In this document: positions 50,011 to 62,153 of the stretch, one piece after another | Position numbering within the stretch: the first letter of the stretch is position 1 | How the letters are laid out: every line of letters begins with the position of its first letter | NCBI GenBank assembly: GCA_026724425.1 | Contig: JAIUCV010001144.1 | Coordinates: forward strand, 62,001 to 126,000 | Reading direction: 5' to 3' | Source of the DNA: Erythrophleum ivorense | Lineage: Eukaryota; Streptophyta; Magnoliopsida; Fabales; Fabaceae | DNA length: 64,000 bases | Made by a program: the position numbers and the translations under genes | The notes under the pieces: generated by a model | What the model saw: the letters and a program-made list of their open reading frames with translations, nothing else | Databases searched by the model: none | Told to the model about the DNA's origin: nothing

Positions 50011-51334
50011 AATTGCTGCTAATTGAGTATTCATAGTTATAACAAAATCTTAATATCCAAAATATTCATATGCATGAAGATATTACCTAAGAAGCTCGAT
50101 TCAATGGATATGCAACTAGCAAAAAAAAAAAAAAGATTTAAAATAAGAAAAAAAAATAAAAAATGTATTATACTTTGTAATTTACTCATTGTGAAAGTTA
50201 CATAATAACGGTTCCTTCCACACCAATAACCATTAAACTTTTATATGGGAAATGTCCAAAGACGTACTAATAACAAATGGTTGTTACAATCCATTTAGAT
50301 TCAAAAGAGCAAAACTTAAATCTCAAAGTTCCATTTCATTCTATCAATTAACTTATCGTAATTCAAATTCCATTTTTATCTTGGCTAACACCTAATCCCT
50401 TATTCAAGCTAACTTAATGTACTTACTACCAATTAAATTTCTAGTTTTTAATATGACTTGGTCTTTATAGTCTTTCTTAATTCACTTCTTCAATCAATTA
50501 ATTAACCTTTTGCCCATGTAAATCCTACTTAGTCAATTGGTTCCTATTGGTTTATTTCCTATTGAATTATTGTTCTCACTTAGTGTTTGATTTATTATTG
50601 CTATTTTACTCCTAGTTAATGTCCTAAATTGAATGCTATCTTATCTTTAAAGCACATTAATGTCTTATTGAAAAATTGGAATTCGTACCTTGCAGTTGTC
50701 TCAATCCACCAACATAGTCTAAGGGACCATAAAAGCCACACACATGGTTGACACTACACAAAGACAATGTAGCAACAAACTTCTAAAAGTTAAGCATTGA
50801 AATTTTTTTAAGAAAAATGAACAAAGAAAAGTTTTGGCCACTTAACATTGGGAAGAGAATTAAAAGAAGTAAATTTTACTATGTAGTAAAGATTTTCACA
50901 CCACAGCTCTCCTACAGATCTACTACCTCGATCCATGATTTGAGCCTCTTGCACAAATAAATAGGAGGTTGAGTGGTCAAATCTATAGCAAGTGAGAGAA
51001 ACAAAACAAAAAGGTGCATATCAACTGAACAGAAGACAACCCCACAGTGAAAAGAATTCAATTCCTCCAAGTGAATGGATATGAATGACCAAGCTCTAAA
51101 AATACAAAGTGATACAAATGAACGAACTTCACCTAAGTAGAGAGGGAAGATTTATGCAAATTTGGGCAAGAAGTAAAAATTGAAACCAAAAGGAGCCTTC
51201 AAGATCTTGGAAATGGAGGGTTTCACAAATGGTGCAGGGGAGCAAGGCTTCGGGTAGGTGGGTATGTGTGATGTTCAGCGTGCGACGGAGGAGGTGTGCT
51301 AAACTAGAATAGAGAAAGAGAACAAGTACCCTTA

Positions 51335-51658
51335 GGGCTTGTTTAATTCTGTTTCTGTTTTAATATTTTTAAAACAGATGTTTTTTAGAACAAATTTTAA
51401 GAACAAAAAAAAAATTAAAAAATTTATTTGAATCATTATTCTGAAAAATAACTATTTTCTATTTTTTTTCCTAATTCTGCAGAACAAAAATTATAAAACA
51501 TCTAAAAGATGTTCTGATTTTTCTGTTTCCGAAAACAAAATTTCATTTTTTTGTTTTACAAAACACTGTATTAAAAACACATTATCAAACAAGTTGTTTT
51601 TCTTTTTTTGTTCTTAAAAATAGAAAACTATTCTGAAAACAAGAAATCAAACATGCCC
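51335..51658. mobile_element. Tourist-like MITE (unit D copy)
   Basis: Same insertion as 33069-33393, TTA-flanked (51332-51334 and 51659-51661), with termini GGGCTTGTTTAATTCT and AGAAATCAAACATGCCC. Confidence 0.75.
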
Positions 51659-52949
51659 TTAATCTCTCTCTCACTTAGCTCATGATTTATAAGGGATGGT
51701 TGGACGATGAGTAAAAGAGTGAATCAAAGAAGTGCTTTGAACTAAAAGGGGAATTCACAAGAGAGGAGAAGAAATTTGTTAGTGTATAGAGGAAGCTTCT
51801 AGTCTTCAATTTAGATGGAGGTATGTGTTGTTGTGTTAAGAAAAAGGAAAAAAGAAAATCTTGGGGGGAACCTATGAGAAATTATAAGAAAGCATAAGTC
51901 TTGAAAAGCAAGGTTTTGAAAATTATCCTATAACCCCTATTACTTAAGTCTAAAAAAAGAAATAAATTTAGCAAAAATAGCTTCACTTGGGTTATGGGGT
52001 TGAGAATGCAAAGTTCCACCAACTAAAGCTATAACAATCTTAAGTTTTTAATTACTCATTTTAATTGATTATCATTGTTTGAGATTTTTAATTATTTAAA
52101 TTCTAGATTCTAATACTTCTTATTTTATTATTATTGTTGTTGTTGTTGTTGTTGTTAATGTAGGAAGTGATTGTGCTTTACCCTTTGGGTTAAGAATCAA
52201 TGTGCCTGAGATTAGTTAGCCAGCTAGAATATAGATGCATGTGTAAATCAATTAGTCAAATTTAGGGACCAAATTTTTTAGGGAGGGGAGAATTTAATAA
52301 CATAAGAAAATAGAAAATAAGATTTAATGGAGAATTAGGCAAACAAGTAAAGAAAAAAATAAGTTAACATTTTATTAAAAGCAATTTAAGACAAATTTAA
52401 GGCCGTAGCACCATTAGTCATTACACCAAGACTTGTATTAAGTGGGGCTTCAATTTGAACCAACCATGGCTCTCCATCTATTTTAATTTTTTTTAGATTT
52501 TAACTTATAAAATATGCAAATTGCCCTAAAGGTCTTAGATATTTTTGTTAAAGCATCTAATTCATTAGTGTTGCCTTATATCTCACAAACAACTCAAAGC
52601 TTCCTTAACCTTCCCATTGACTTGCTGTCCATGGTGTCCATTAAAGTCCAACTGGCATTGTTCTTCTCCAACTTTTGAAGCTTTCCCCTTTTAGTGTCAT
52701 TTCTATGGTTGCTCAGCTCTATTCTTTTGTTCCCTTATCAGTTTGTCCCCTTCATTATTGCCTCACCCTTCTTTTTTCGTGTTTCTTTTTCATTAAGTGT
52801 GATAATTACATCTAAAGGAGGGAGGTGAGCAGGTGTGATAAGCATTATAATTAAATATAGCAAATTTTGGCACATAATAAACTTAGAGTGACTTAATATA
52901 AAAGTGAATTGCACATCAAACTAAGATGGAGGAAGTTGACACAAAAGTA

Positions 52950-53278
52950 GAAGAGCTTCTAAAATAAAAATTAAAGATCCTCAAAACAAAAAAGTTAAGA
53001 AGCCTCTAAAACAAAAGGTTAAAGGGCCTCTAAAATAGAAAGTTAAGGTCATTTAAAAAGTTAAGTTTACTCGAAAGTTGAGTTTATTCAATAGTTGAGT
53101 TCAACCAAAAGTAGTATTCACTCAAGAGTTTTCACCCAAAAGTTGAGTTCACTTAAAAGATTGAGTTCATTCAAGTTGAGTTTATTCAAATGTTAATTTT
53201 ACTTAAAAAGTTAAGTTAACTCAAAAATAATGCACAAAGCAAGGAGTTTAAGGAGAGAGAGAGAGAGAGAGAGAGAGA
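52950..53278. repeat. Minisatellites plus (GA)n, unit D copy
   Basis: Counterpart of 34690-35011. The (GA)n part (53253-53278) is longer than in unit C. Confidence 0.8.
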
Positions 53279-55130
53279 ATATACGACCAAATTTATCTTA
53301 GTATAGCTCTTATGGCCTATGTGCAATCCCCTTGAAATGTAAGATATTTTCTTTAATCACTCTTCAATAATTACAATAGAGATGGTTTTAGTGCACTTAC
53401 CACCAACACAATTTTTTGTAACTCACCTTAAATTAATATAGCACTTGTGTTTTGCACAAACTTATCTAAAACTCTTTTTCTCAAGAGTTTTTCATTAAGT
53501 TCATCTTAAATTTTCTTTACAGAATGATATGATGATGAATTTGAAACCTTTATAAAAAAAGGAATTATAATTAGCTCATTTTTTCTAAAAATCTTTTAAA
53601 CTACATAAAATCAAACACTAAGTTTAGAAAATGAAATTAAGAGAAAGAGAGAACTACACCATATTTTTCTTTTCTTTTTTGCTTTTTTCACATTTTGCTT
53701 CTATCTCTGTCTTTTTTTTTCCTCTTCTTTTTCCCAATTTGTAAAAGCTAAAAAAATATAACTATTAAGAAAGTAACTTCTTAAAATAGTCGTTGCAAAA
53801 GGCAAAGAATTTTATCGCATGAGACATGGTTGTAAAGGCAATAATGAATTCATACTTTTGGCTTGCAAATCATGCTCTTTTTATCTTGTTTTAATAATGC
53901 ATGGGGTAGATGGAGAAGAGCATCTTTTTTATTCAAGCTTTTTTCTTTATCATTAAATGCTCATTAATGCGATCAAACTTGTGAAGGAGAAAAAGAAAAA
54001 AAAAGGCTTTTAAAAAGTTATGCACAACTTTTCATAAATATTGCACATATTTTATTAATGTAAAGAGAATATAATATTACAGTGAAAATACTTTGCTATT
54101 TGCTAAAAGTATGCCATGTTTTCCACAAATATATATAAACTTTGCTTTTGCAATAGTGCTACATTTTTCAAAGGTCATGACTAATATTATATTATAATAG
54201 AATATTGTATATTTAAAAATCATTCCCTTTAGCATTTCATATTTTTAAACTCAATCAAATATAAAATTTTATTTTGTTATAAAGTAAATCAATAAAGCCT
54301 AATTGAGATAATGCACAACTTAAATAATTCAAATAATTTGGCCTATACAAATTTATAAGTTCAATCAAAATAATGTTTTATTTTATTTTATTTTATTTGA
54401 ATAATTATTATTGCCTACAAAAATAATTTAATGACTTTTAATGTAATAAACTAATAAAAACAATATTTAATTATATTCAACTTAATGATTTTATAAAATT
54501 ATTTTAAGAGTTTTTTTATTATGAAAATAATTTAAGGTTATGTCAAAACTTTAGGGCCAACAAAGTGCTGGTTCTTCTAAGCTAGAAGATGAGAAAGTGA
54601 GTGAACTGAGAATGGAATAGCATTTGAGAGATGAGGGAAGCAAAAATTTTAGAATGCTAAAAATGAGAATGAAATAGTAATTGAGAGATGAGGGAAGCAA
54701 AAGTTTGAGAAAGCTAAAAAAGAGAGGGGAAGTAGGCTAAAGGAGATGGACTAGTTAGGTGTATTAGAGGTATAAATTTGAAATCCATTAAAATTGGTCT
54801 CTATGATTACTAATTCTAAAATTGAGTTTATGTTGTTGCTTCACCTATTGGATTATGATGATTTTGAATTTATAATTTATTCTAATATTGGAGAACAAAG
54901 AATACTTCACAATTGTTTCAATGATGAGTTTCGATGAAAGACCTCATTATGTTTGCCATTTCGTACTATGATAATATTTTGATTGGAATTTTTTTAAGGT
55001 TTTGAATATGTTTATTAGAAAGTGATTTTTTTGTGTGTGAAAGTTGTCTAGTTCAGAACCTTGTAGCTAGCAATAGTAGTCGCTAACCTTAATATATCTC
55101 AATTCAAACCTAACTAGCAAGGGTGTTGCT

Positions 55131-55260
55131 AGCCACGTATATCAGGCACTACACATGAATTGGTTTTGATTATTGCGAGTTGTGTGTTTTACATCGGTAG
55201 TTACTTATCATTGCGACCTATGTGCTTTATACCTATAATTTTGATAGGTTCTCTTTAGAT
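55131..55260. other. 130-bp segment present in unit D, absent from unit C
   Basis: Unit C reads GGGTGTTGCTTGTTACC. Unit D has GGGTGTTGCT, then 130 bp, then GCTTGTTACC. The three bases GCT occur at both edges, which fits a microhomology deletion in C better than an insertion in D. Confidence 0.7.
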
Positions 55261-58200
55261 GCTTGTTACCCTTATCTATTAAATGATAATATTTAATTTC
55301 GTTCATTATACTACATGTTATTTGATCTTCTAATGTGATTTTAAGCATATTGTGATATTATACTATTTGTTTAATCATAACTTTTATTTCAAGTTGTGAA
55401 ATGACGACAGGAACTCTTCATTGTTTATTTGTTTATGGTAGAGCCTTTATTTTCCAAAAACTCCTATATCGATGGCTTGTCCCTTCTTGGTGTAATAGTA
55501 TTATTTGCTCACTAAATGTCATTACTCATCCTTTTAATATTTTTTACAGGTGGCAAATTATAGGATCAATGATGGGTTAGTCTTATAACATGGATAAGTC
55601 AATGTCATTAGTTATGCTCTGCATCAGTCCACGAGCATGTGTGTTCTTTTTAAATGTCATTGATGATTGTGATCCAATGTAACTTTATAATCCCACAAGT
55701 AGGGTTTCCCACTCCAATGTGAACTATATAGTTGATTGATTAAAAGCAAAACTCTCTTATTTGTGTTGTTAACTCTTTGACTGTTGTAAATTATAAGTTG
55801 TCCAATTTTCAAGGGACAATTCACCAAAATTTCTAGAAAATGTTGTAGATGAATTAGATATGTGATCAAAGGATTTATATTATCAAATTGGTATTTTATA
55901 TAAGGTGCATTCTTAAAATGAATTACTTTAGCGTCAATACTATGGTAGTATGAGAAACTATAGTTTCCACTATTTTGCTAGGCTTACGTAGGCAAATTTT
56001 CACTTGTACACCATGTTGATGAGATCAATGTATTTGGGTGTGACTCACGATAACCATATTAGGGAGTTTGAGCACTACCTAACTGTCAAGGCAATGTGAG
56101 AATATTTGCGTCTCAAATTTGATAGTACGTCTGCCACCTAACTTTATGCCTTTACAGTGAATTTGAATCAGCACATAATGGACTCAAAACATAGCATGGC
56201 TGTTGTTACATTCAAAATGTGATCGCAAAGCATAAAAAAAAAAAAAAGAAAATTGTGACTTTTGAAATTGAAAACTAAATAAAATGAAATTATCATCAAA
56301 ATTTTAATTTTTAAAGAAAAAATTTTAGAAAAATCTTGTAAGGGAAAAAAATGATTTATGAATTAGAAATAAGTTTGGGAGTTAGTTGTGTATAAAAAAG
56401 ATGTTAGGCATTTTACAGTACTCATTCCTCAAAATATTTATTTTAAATTAATTGTGAAAAAATAATATAACTTTAATTTTATTTTAATTACTTTTGTCAA
56501 TCACATGCGAATAAAATAATAAAAAAAACTAAGAAAGAAAATAAATTTGAAAAAAATTATTTAAAAGGATGAACTTAACTTATAATAAGAGTTTAAAACC
56601 TACGTATCACATGGGAGACATCTAAATCCATATAATTTGACTAAGTGAAAAATTGTGTCTATCAATTGGTAATTTTTAATTTTTTGTGAAAAGAAAATAA
56701 AAAATAAAAAATAAATTATTTTGCAAACAAAATATTTTTTGAATTGGTTGGTATATTTTAATTTGAAAAAGCTAAATTAGTTTTATTTCTTTATTCGATT
56801 TATTTTTTTAAATTTTTGAGAATGACATTTTTCATTTAAGTAAAAAGAATTTGTTTTTTTATGAGATATATATATATATATATATTTTAATTCTTATAGT
56901 TTCTTTTTTGTCAAAAGAAAAGTTTAAAAGGGGTTTTAATTAATTTTTATTTTTAATTTATTTTTGAAATTTAAATCTTAAAAATTTGGTTTAATTAAAA
57001 ATTCTAGAACACTAATTTTTGAATTTAGAAAACTCTTAAAAAAATTATTCAATATTTTTGTTTTAAAAGATTAACTTTGCACTATAAGACATCATTTTTG
57101 TTTTTGATTTTTAAAGAGAAACTCTTTAAAAAAAATATTTATTTGATTTTTATATAAGGTTTTTCTTTTCATATTTTTTCATTTTATGAGAAAAAAATGA
57201 GTAATCCAACTGGATTTTTAATAACTTTTTGTAATTTCACCAAAAAATAAAAAAAAATCTTATAAAAAAAGTTATTTGATTTTCTAAAAACTAGCTCTTA
57301 TACATTTCAAACATTATTTTTTTCAATTTTTGAGAACAAAATTAATTAAACATGGACTATTGAAACCTCAAAAATTACTAAAGTATGATTACACGACCTT
57401 AGAGATTTATTATCACATACAATCTATCAATTAAGATCCTATATGCTTAAAGGAATAAAAAGTCTTACATGACAACTCTAAAAATAGAAATAAAAATAAA
57501 CAGATTTACAAGCATATAGTATTTTGTGCTTTTGTGCATCTAATCAAATAATTATATTATTTCAAGCACATGTTACGTCAAATTCACATAGCATGAATTA
57601 AAAGTAAAATCGATGAAGTATCTCTCCAGCCATCACTTGAGTCTCTTTGCACAACTTCTTATTTTACATCACCAAGCCCTGGGCCTCAAGTCATGGCCTC
57701 ACACTCAGCAGAAACAACGAGGCATGTTAGCTTCTATGATGGTAAATTATTTTCCCACAAATGATCAGATAACAAATGCCTCAACACTTAAACGCAAAAG
57801 TCAACATGTAAATGAGATTGTATACAGAAATTTCCATATTCAAGCCAAATTTTCAAGGAGAACAACATAAAATACAATCTAAATTTCTGATTAAACAACA
57901 CGGACATTATAATCTCTCATATTCAATTATCATAATGAACTGAAATAAAGGGTGAAAATTCCCAACATAATAGCAATCCTATTTCCAGTAATAACATAAA
58001 CAGAACAAGATCTTTTTTCAATTAAATTCAAGTAAACAACCAGATTCATTCTAACCACTCTCATGCATTGAACAGAAAATTCAAAACCAATCCACAGAGC
58101 CCTTCATAGCAGCAGCAATAAAAATCATCCTTTGACAATTCATTCACTCACTCTAACATGATAATCCCATCTAGAATTTTCGTACATAAACAGAGTAGTA

Positions 58201-58493
58201 AGCCTAGAAGCTATCATTCCAGATTTACACCTATTAGCAAAGTTTAACCGAGTATTGTTCAAAATCTGAGTGAAAGCATCATTCAACGTTCAACATTCTA
58301 CTTGGATGACAAGGTCACAGAAAAGCAAATCACAGAGAGCTCAGACAAAAATTTACTCAAATTCCATCATCTGAAATTACCATACATTCATCCCATGGAC
58401 TAGAAACAAAGAAGACATACAAAACCTTGGCATCCCAGAAATCTTAGGCCCAAAATTCCTAACATCAAAACTAGGACCACCTCCATAGCCTTA

Positions 58494-58583
58494 CCTTTAG
58501 AAGATGAGAGACAGAGGAGACAATACGGATGGTGAGACCAGGAGAAAAATGAAGAAGATGAAAAGAGGAGAATACCTCTCGAG
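58494..58583 (-). other. 5'-UTR-like exon end with splice donor, Q/W3 boundary
   Basis: Second copy of the arrangement at 40069-40158. TCTAAAG followed by GTAAGG on the minus strand gives a donor at 58494/58495. The donor and the leader are unchanged. Confidence 0.4.
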
Positions 58584-58784
58584 TTTCCTTTTGTTCAGTC
58601 GACACGTTCAACAAACCTTTAAAGCTGTATCTGCGTAGGAAATGGTGAATCCTATTTTCTTCCTCTGCTCTTATGCTCGGTCTCTTCTATTTCTTGCCGT
58701 CGTCCTCTTTCTGTCGCTCTCTCATCGTCATTCTCCCCATAACCGAAAATAGAGCCTCTCCCTCAAATCTGGTTCGCTCCTTCC

Positions 58785-58792
58785 TTTATAAG
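58785..58792 (-). promoter_or_regulatory. Candidate minus-strand TATA box, W3
   Basis: Same CTTATAAAGG element as in W1 and W2, about 290 bp before the donor at 58494. Confidence 0.45.
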
Positions 58793-59142
58793 CAACTTAA
58801 AGCGAGATTGTCACTTTCCCTAAATGTGTCTTTCTTCTGCCGTTCGTGCCAGAGCACTGGGGAGGAGAATCATGGAACCGATTGTGCCGTCATGCCTATC
58901 GCTCATCCCCTCTGCTCACGGGCTTTTCTATGCTTCTGTTTTTGACGAACCATTTTGTTGTTTCCGTTCTTATAGGAAAGTATCGGGGGACAAAGAGGGG
59001 TTTTTATTTTAGCATATATATTTTTAGTACTTTATTAATTTATTTCATTTGGTAGCTATTTTTTGTTTTTGTTTTCTACTTCTTATTGTTTTTTCTTTTT
59101 AATTTTTCTTTAGGATATTTGGTTATTTGGAGCTTTGATTAC

Positions 59143-60710
59143 TGTTGCTTTCCTTGAAGCGTACACGCAAGTATACGTATCGCAACAGTAATAAAGTGAT
59201 GAATAGAGTATCGTTCCCACGAGAATTTTTTGACTAAGATAATTGCTAAGTACTAAAATTGTGCACCTTAATCTAAATCAAGCCAACAATAAAAGGTGAT
59301 ATGAAATTAAACTAAACTAAAGACATATAAAAATGAGAGACACCATTCTAGATGAAATTGGAAAGTAAAATGATTTGGGATTATCACTTCCTCTAGCATT
59401 TCATATAAACTAATTGCCTCTCTTCATTTTGCTCTTAATGTCATTAATAGCCTAGGACTCTAATTTACCTATAAGCATCTTCCGAATTACATATAGGCAT
59501 TCCCCTAACCAATCCATAATTCCCTATGCAATTAAATTAGAGACTTAATCAAGAATATGTCCTAATATGGCTATGTGAGGCTAGTAGGTATATTCCTATC
59601 CTACAAGCGAATCAATCCACTCAACATTACAAATTTCATGAACCCACACTACACAATCCATGGTCAAGTCCTAAAATCCCTTTTCCAAGTTCATTTAGGT
59701 TACCCAAATCATCTAATGGTTTCCACACACTTAGAAGCATGAAGCATAAGGATTAAGTAATTAATTCATACCATTAATTGCAAATAAAGAGAGTAAATAT
59801 AACATATTACAAACTAGAGTTCATCACAATCCCAAATCAACAAGTTTAGCTCATAACTATAGGAAATAGCAACATTAAGAACAGAGCATAAATCAAATGG
59901 GTAAAGAAATACAAGGAAAAGTAAGGGAAGAAGAGCAAAACAGATTTAATCGGTGAATCTTCCATAAACCCAAGCTTCTTCCATGACATTTGAAGCTCCA
60001 AACCCTTCATTCTCCTCTCCAAAACTTTTAGAATGGCGGCCTCTGTCGAAGAAGTCTTGGAAGCCCTTTAAAACCCTAAAAAACGCAACAAAAAATGGTG
60101 CGTTCTACATTTTTTACGAACTGCGCCGCGGCGGCGCTCAAATGCGTCGCGGCGCAAATGAATATCTTTCAGCAGCGATGAAAAGCGCCGCAGCGCGAAA
60201 TTTTACGCCGCAGCCAAATTAGCTTTTGTTTCTCCACGCGCCGCGGCACTTAATTTTGTCACCGCGGCACTGAATTTTCTTCAGCAGCGGTTTTGAGCGC
60301 CATCTTTTACTCTTTTGTCTTTTCTTCTTTGTTTCTTGCTTTTTCTTTTTCTATTTCTTTTTTATCATTTTCCAATAAATCTCAATACTTGTTCTTTGCA
60401 TTTCAAAACTTCTAAACTTGTTTCTTTATAATTGTAACCCTACAAAAATATAAAATTTATCTAATTAATATTTATAATCTACCAACAAAGATTAAATAAT
60501 TTAGCAACATAAAAATATAAATAAAAACACAAAATACAACTTAACTAAAATAAAAAAAATCAAAAGTGAAGAAATAAAACCAAAATTTACTAAATGCTAA
60601 CTTAACTAACATTTGTTAATTTTATAAATAAAAAATATAAAATAAGTTCAATATTTATATGATAAATCCCTTAAAATATTGAGAAAATCATGACAATTTT
60701 GGACTTATCA
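59143..60710. mobile_element. Solo LTR with perfect 5-bp target duplication
   Basis: The uninterrupted sequence GCTTTGATTACTTGGCC in W1 and W2 is the empty site. The insert starts TGTTGCTTTCC, ends GGACTTATCA and is bounded by ATTAC (59138-59142 and 60711-60715). TG...CA ends, a 1568-bp length and a 5-bp duplication are diagnostic of an LTR-retrotransposon solo LTR. Superfamily is undetermined, though the size suits Ty3/gypsy. A GC-rich patch with GCCGCGGC cores lies at 60120-60295. Same family as 18731-20284, in the opposite direction. Confidence 0.88.
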
Positions 60711-62153
60711 ATTACTTGGCCTAATTCTTGAACTATTTGAGTTTTGGGTGTTTTGTTATGTGTTTTTTTCTTTTATAATCTTTTTTTTATTTTTATTATT
60801 ACATTAAAATCTTTTTTCCTCTTTTTTTTCTACTTTTATTATTTTTTATTTAGAATATATTTTTCTTTTAAAGTTTATTTTTATTTTTATTTTGATTATT
60901 TTTCATTTAGGGCTAAAAAATAAGGTTATCTAGAAAACAAGTAAATATGACTAAATCAAAATTGACTAGGACTCTAATGATTTTTTTTATGATTGTAATG
61001 ACTCTTTTTTAATTTTTAATTTTATTTTTTATTAGCCTAAAATAATGTTAAAATTGACTTAAAATTAAATACAACTCACATAAAAAAAATGAATCCAAAT
61101 TAAATTTAAATTGATTCCAAAATTAGCTATAACCTAAATGACTTCAATATTACTTAAGTAAAACCTAAAATTCGAATGTTTTAATTTAATATGGTTTTTT
61201 TACTATTATCTTTAAGAAATGCTTGGACAAAATATGGTATTTATAGTTGTCCTTTTTACTTGTTTCTTAGGTGAGAAAATTGAAAATAGAATTTTGATGT
61301 TTTTGCATAAGGAACAAATAAAGATAAGAATATATACTTTTGCCTAAGATGACTAAATTAAACAACATGACTATACTAGACTTGAAGACTTGATGGAACT
61401 AAGTTGGGCTATATAAACCCCCTAACAAACATAATTGACTACAAACAAATTAATACAAACTCAAATCAAAACCTAAAAGTGAAAAGATTAAGTGACCCAA
61501 ACAAAATAAGATATTGATGGGTTGCACCACTTTACTTATGCCTTAAGTGAGAAGGGTGAAAATTTAATTTTGGTATTCTTAACTTAAGAAGAAGTAAAGA
61601 TGGATCTATGTGTTTTAGTTGAGGAGCTAAAAATTTACATAGACATAGTACTAGATTATTTTCTTCATTTTACCTTAGGAGTTACTTTTTGATTATTCTT
61701 TATCTAGTTTTAGGAGCTATCTAATCATTAATTAAAATTAAATAATAAACCAAATAGATAATTTTATTATCATTACTTAATTTTTAATTTAAATGATAAT
61801 TACAAATTTATGAAATAAATGTGTACATCATTGATTAAAATTTAATAATTATCTTATAAAAATAATATTAATGTAATTTAAATAATTTCAAATAATATAT
61901 TTATTACTTAAGTAATATCTTTATTTCTATATCAATTATCAATTTTTTTATTCACTTATTTTTATCTAGGTTTACGAGTAACCTAATCATTAATCAATAA
62001 TGAAAAAATAAACTAAATAGATAATTTTATTATAATTATTTAATTTCTAATTAAAAAGATGGCTACAATTACAAATTTATTAAATAAATTCGTACAATAC
62101 TTATTAAATTTTAATAATTAATGCATAAATATTTATATTATATTATTTCAAGA

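Larger units (their letters stand above)
42157..62153. repeat. Duplicated unit D (modules R, P, Q, W), the most complete copy
   Basis: Unit D holds all four modules: R 42157-44800, P 44860-47340, Q 47341-58583 and W 58584-62153. Inside R it is a mosaic (see findings). Relative to other copies it has 457 bp extra at 46471-46927, 130 bp extra at 55131-55260 and a solo LTR at 59143-60710. I recognise no protein-coding gene except RNase H copy D. Confidence 0.85.
58584..62153. repeat. Module W, copy 3, interrupted by a solo LTR
   Basis: Matches 40159-42156 apart from the 1568-bp LTR at 59143-60710 with its 5-bp duplication. No gene seen. Confidence 0.85.
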
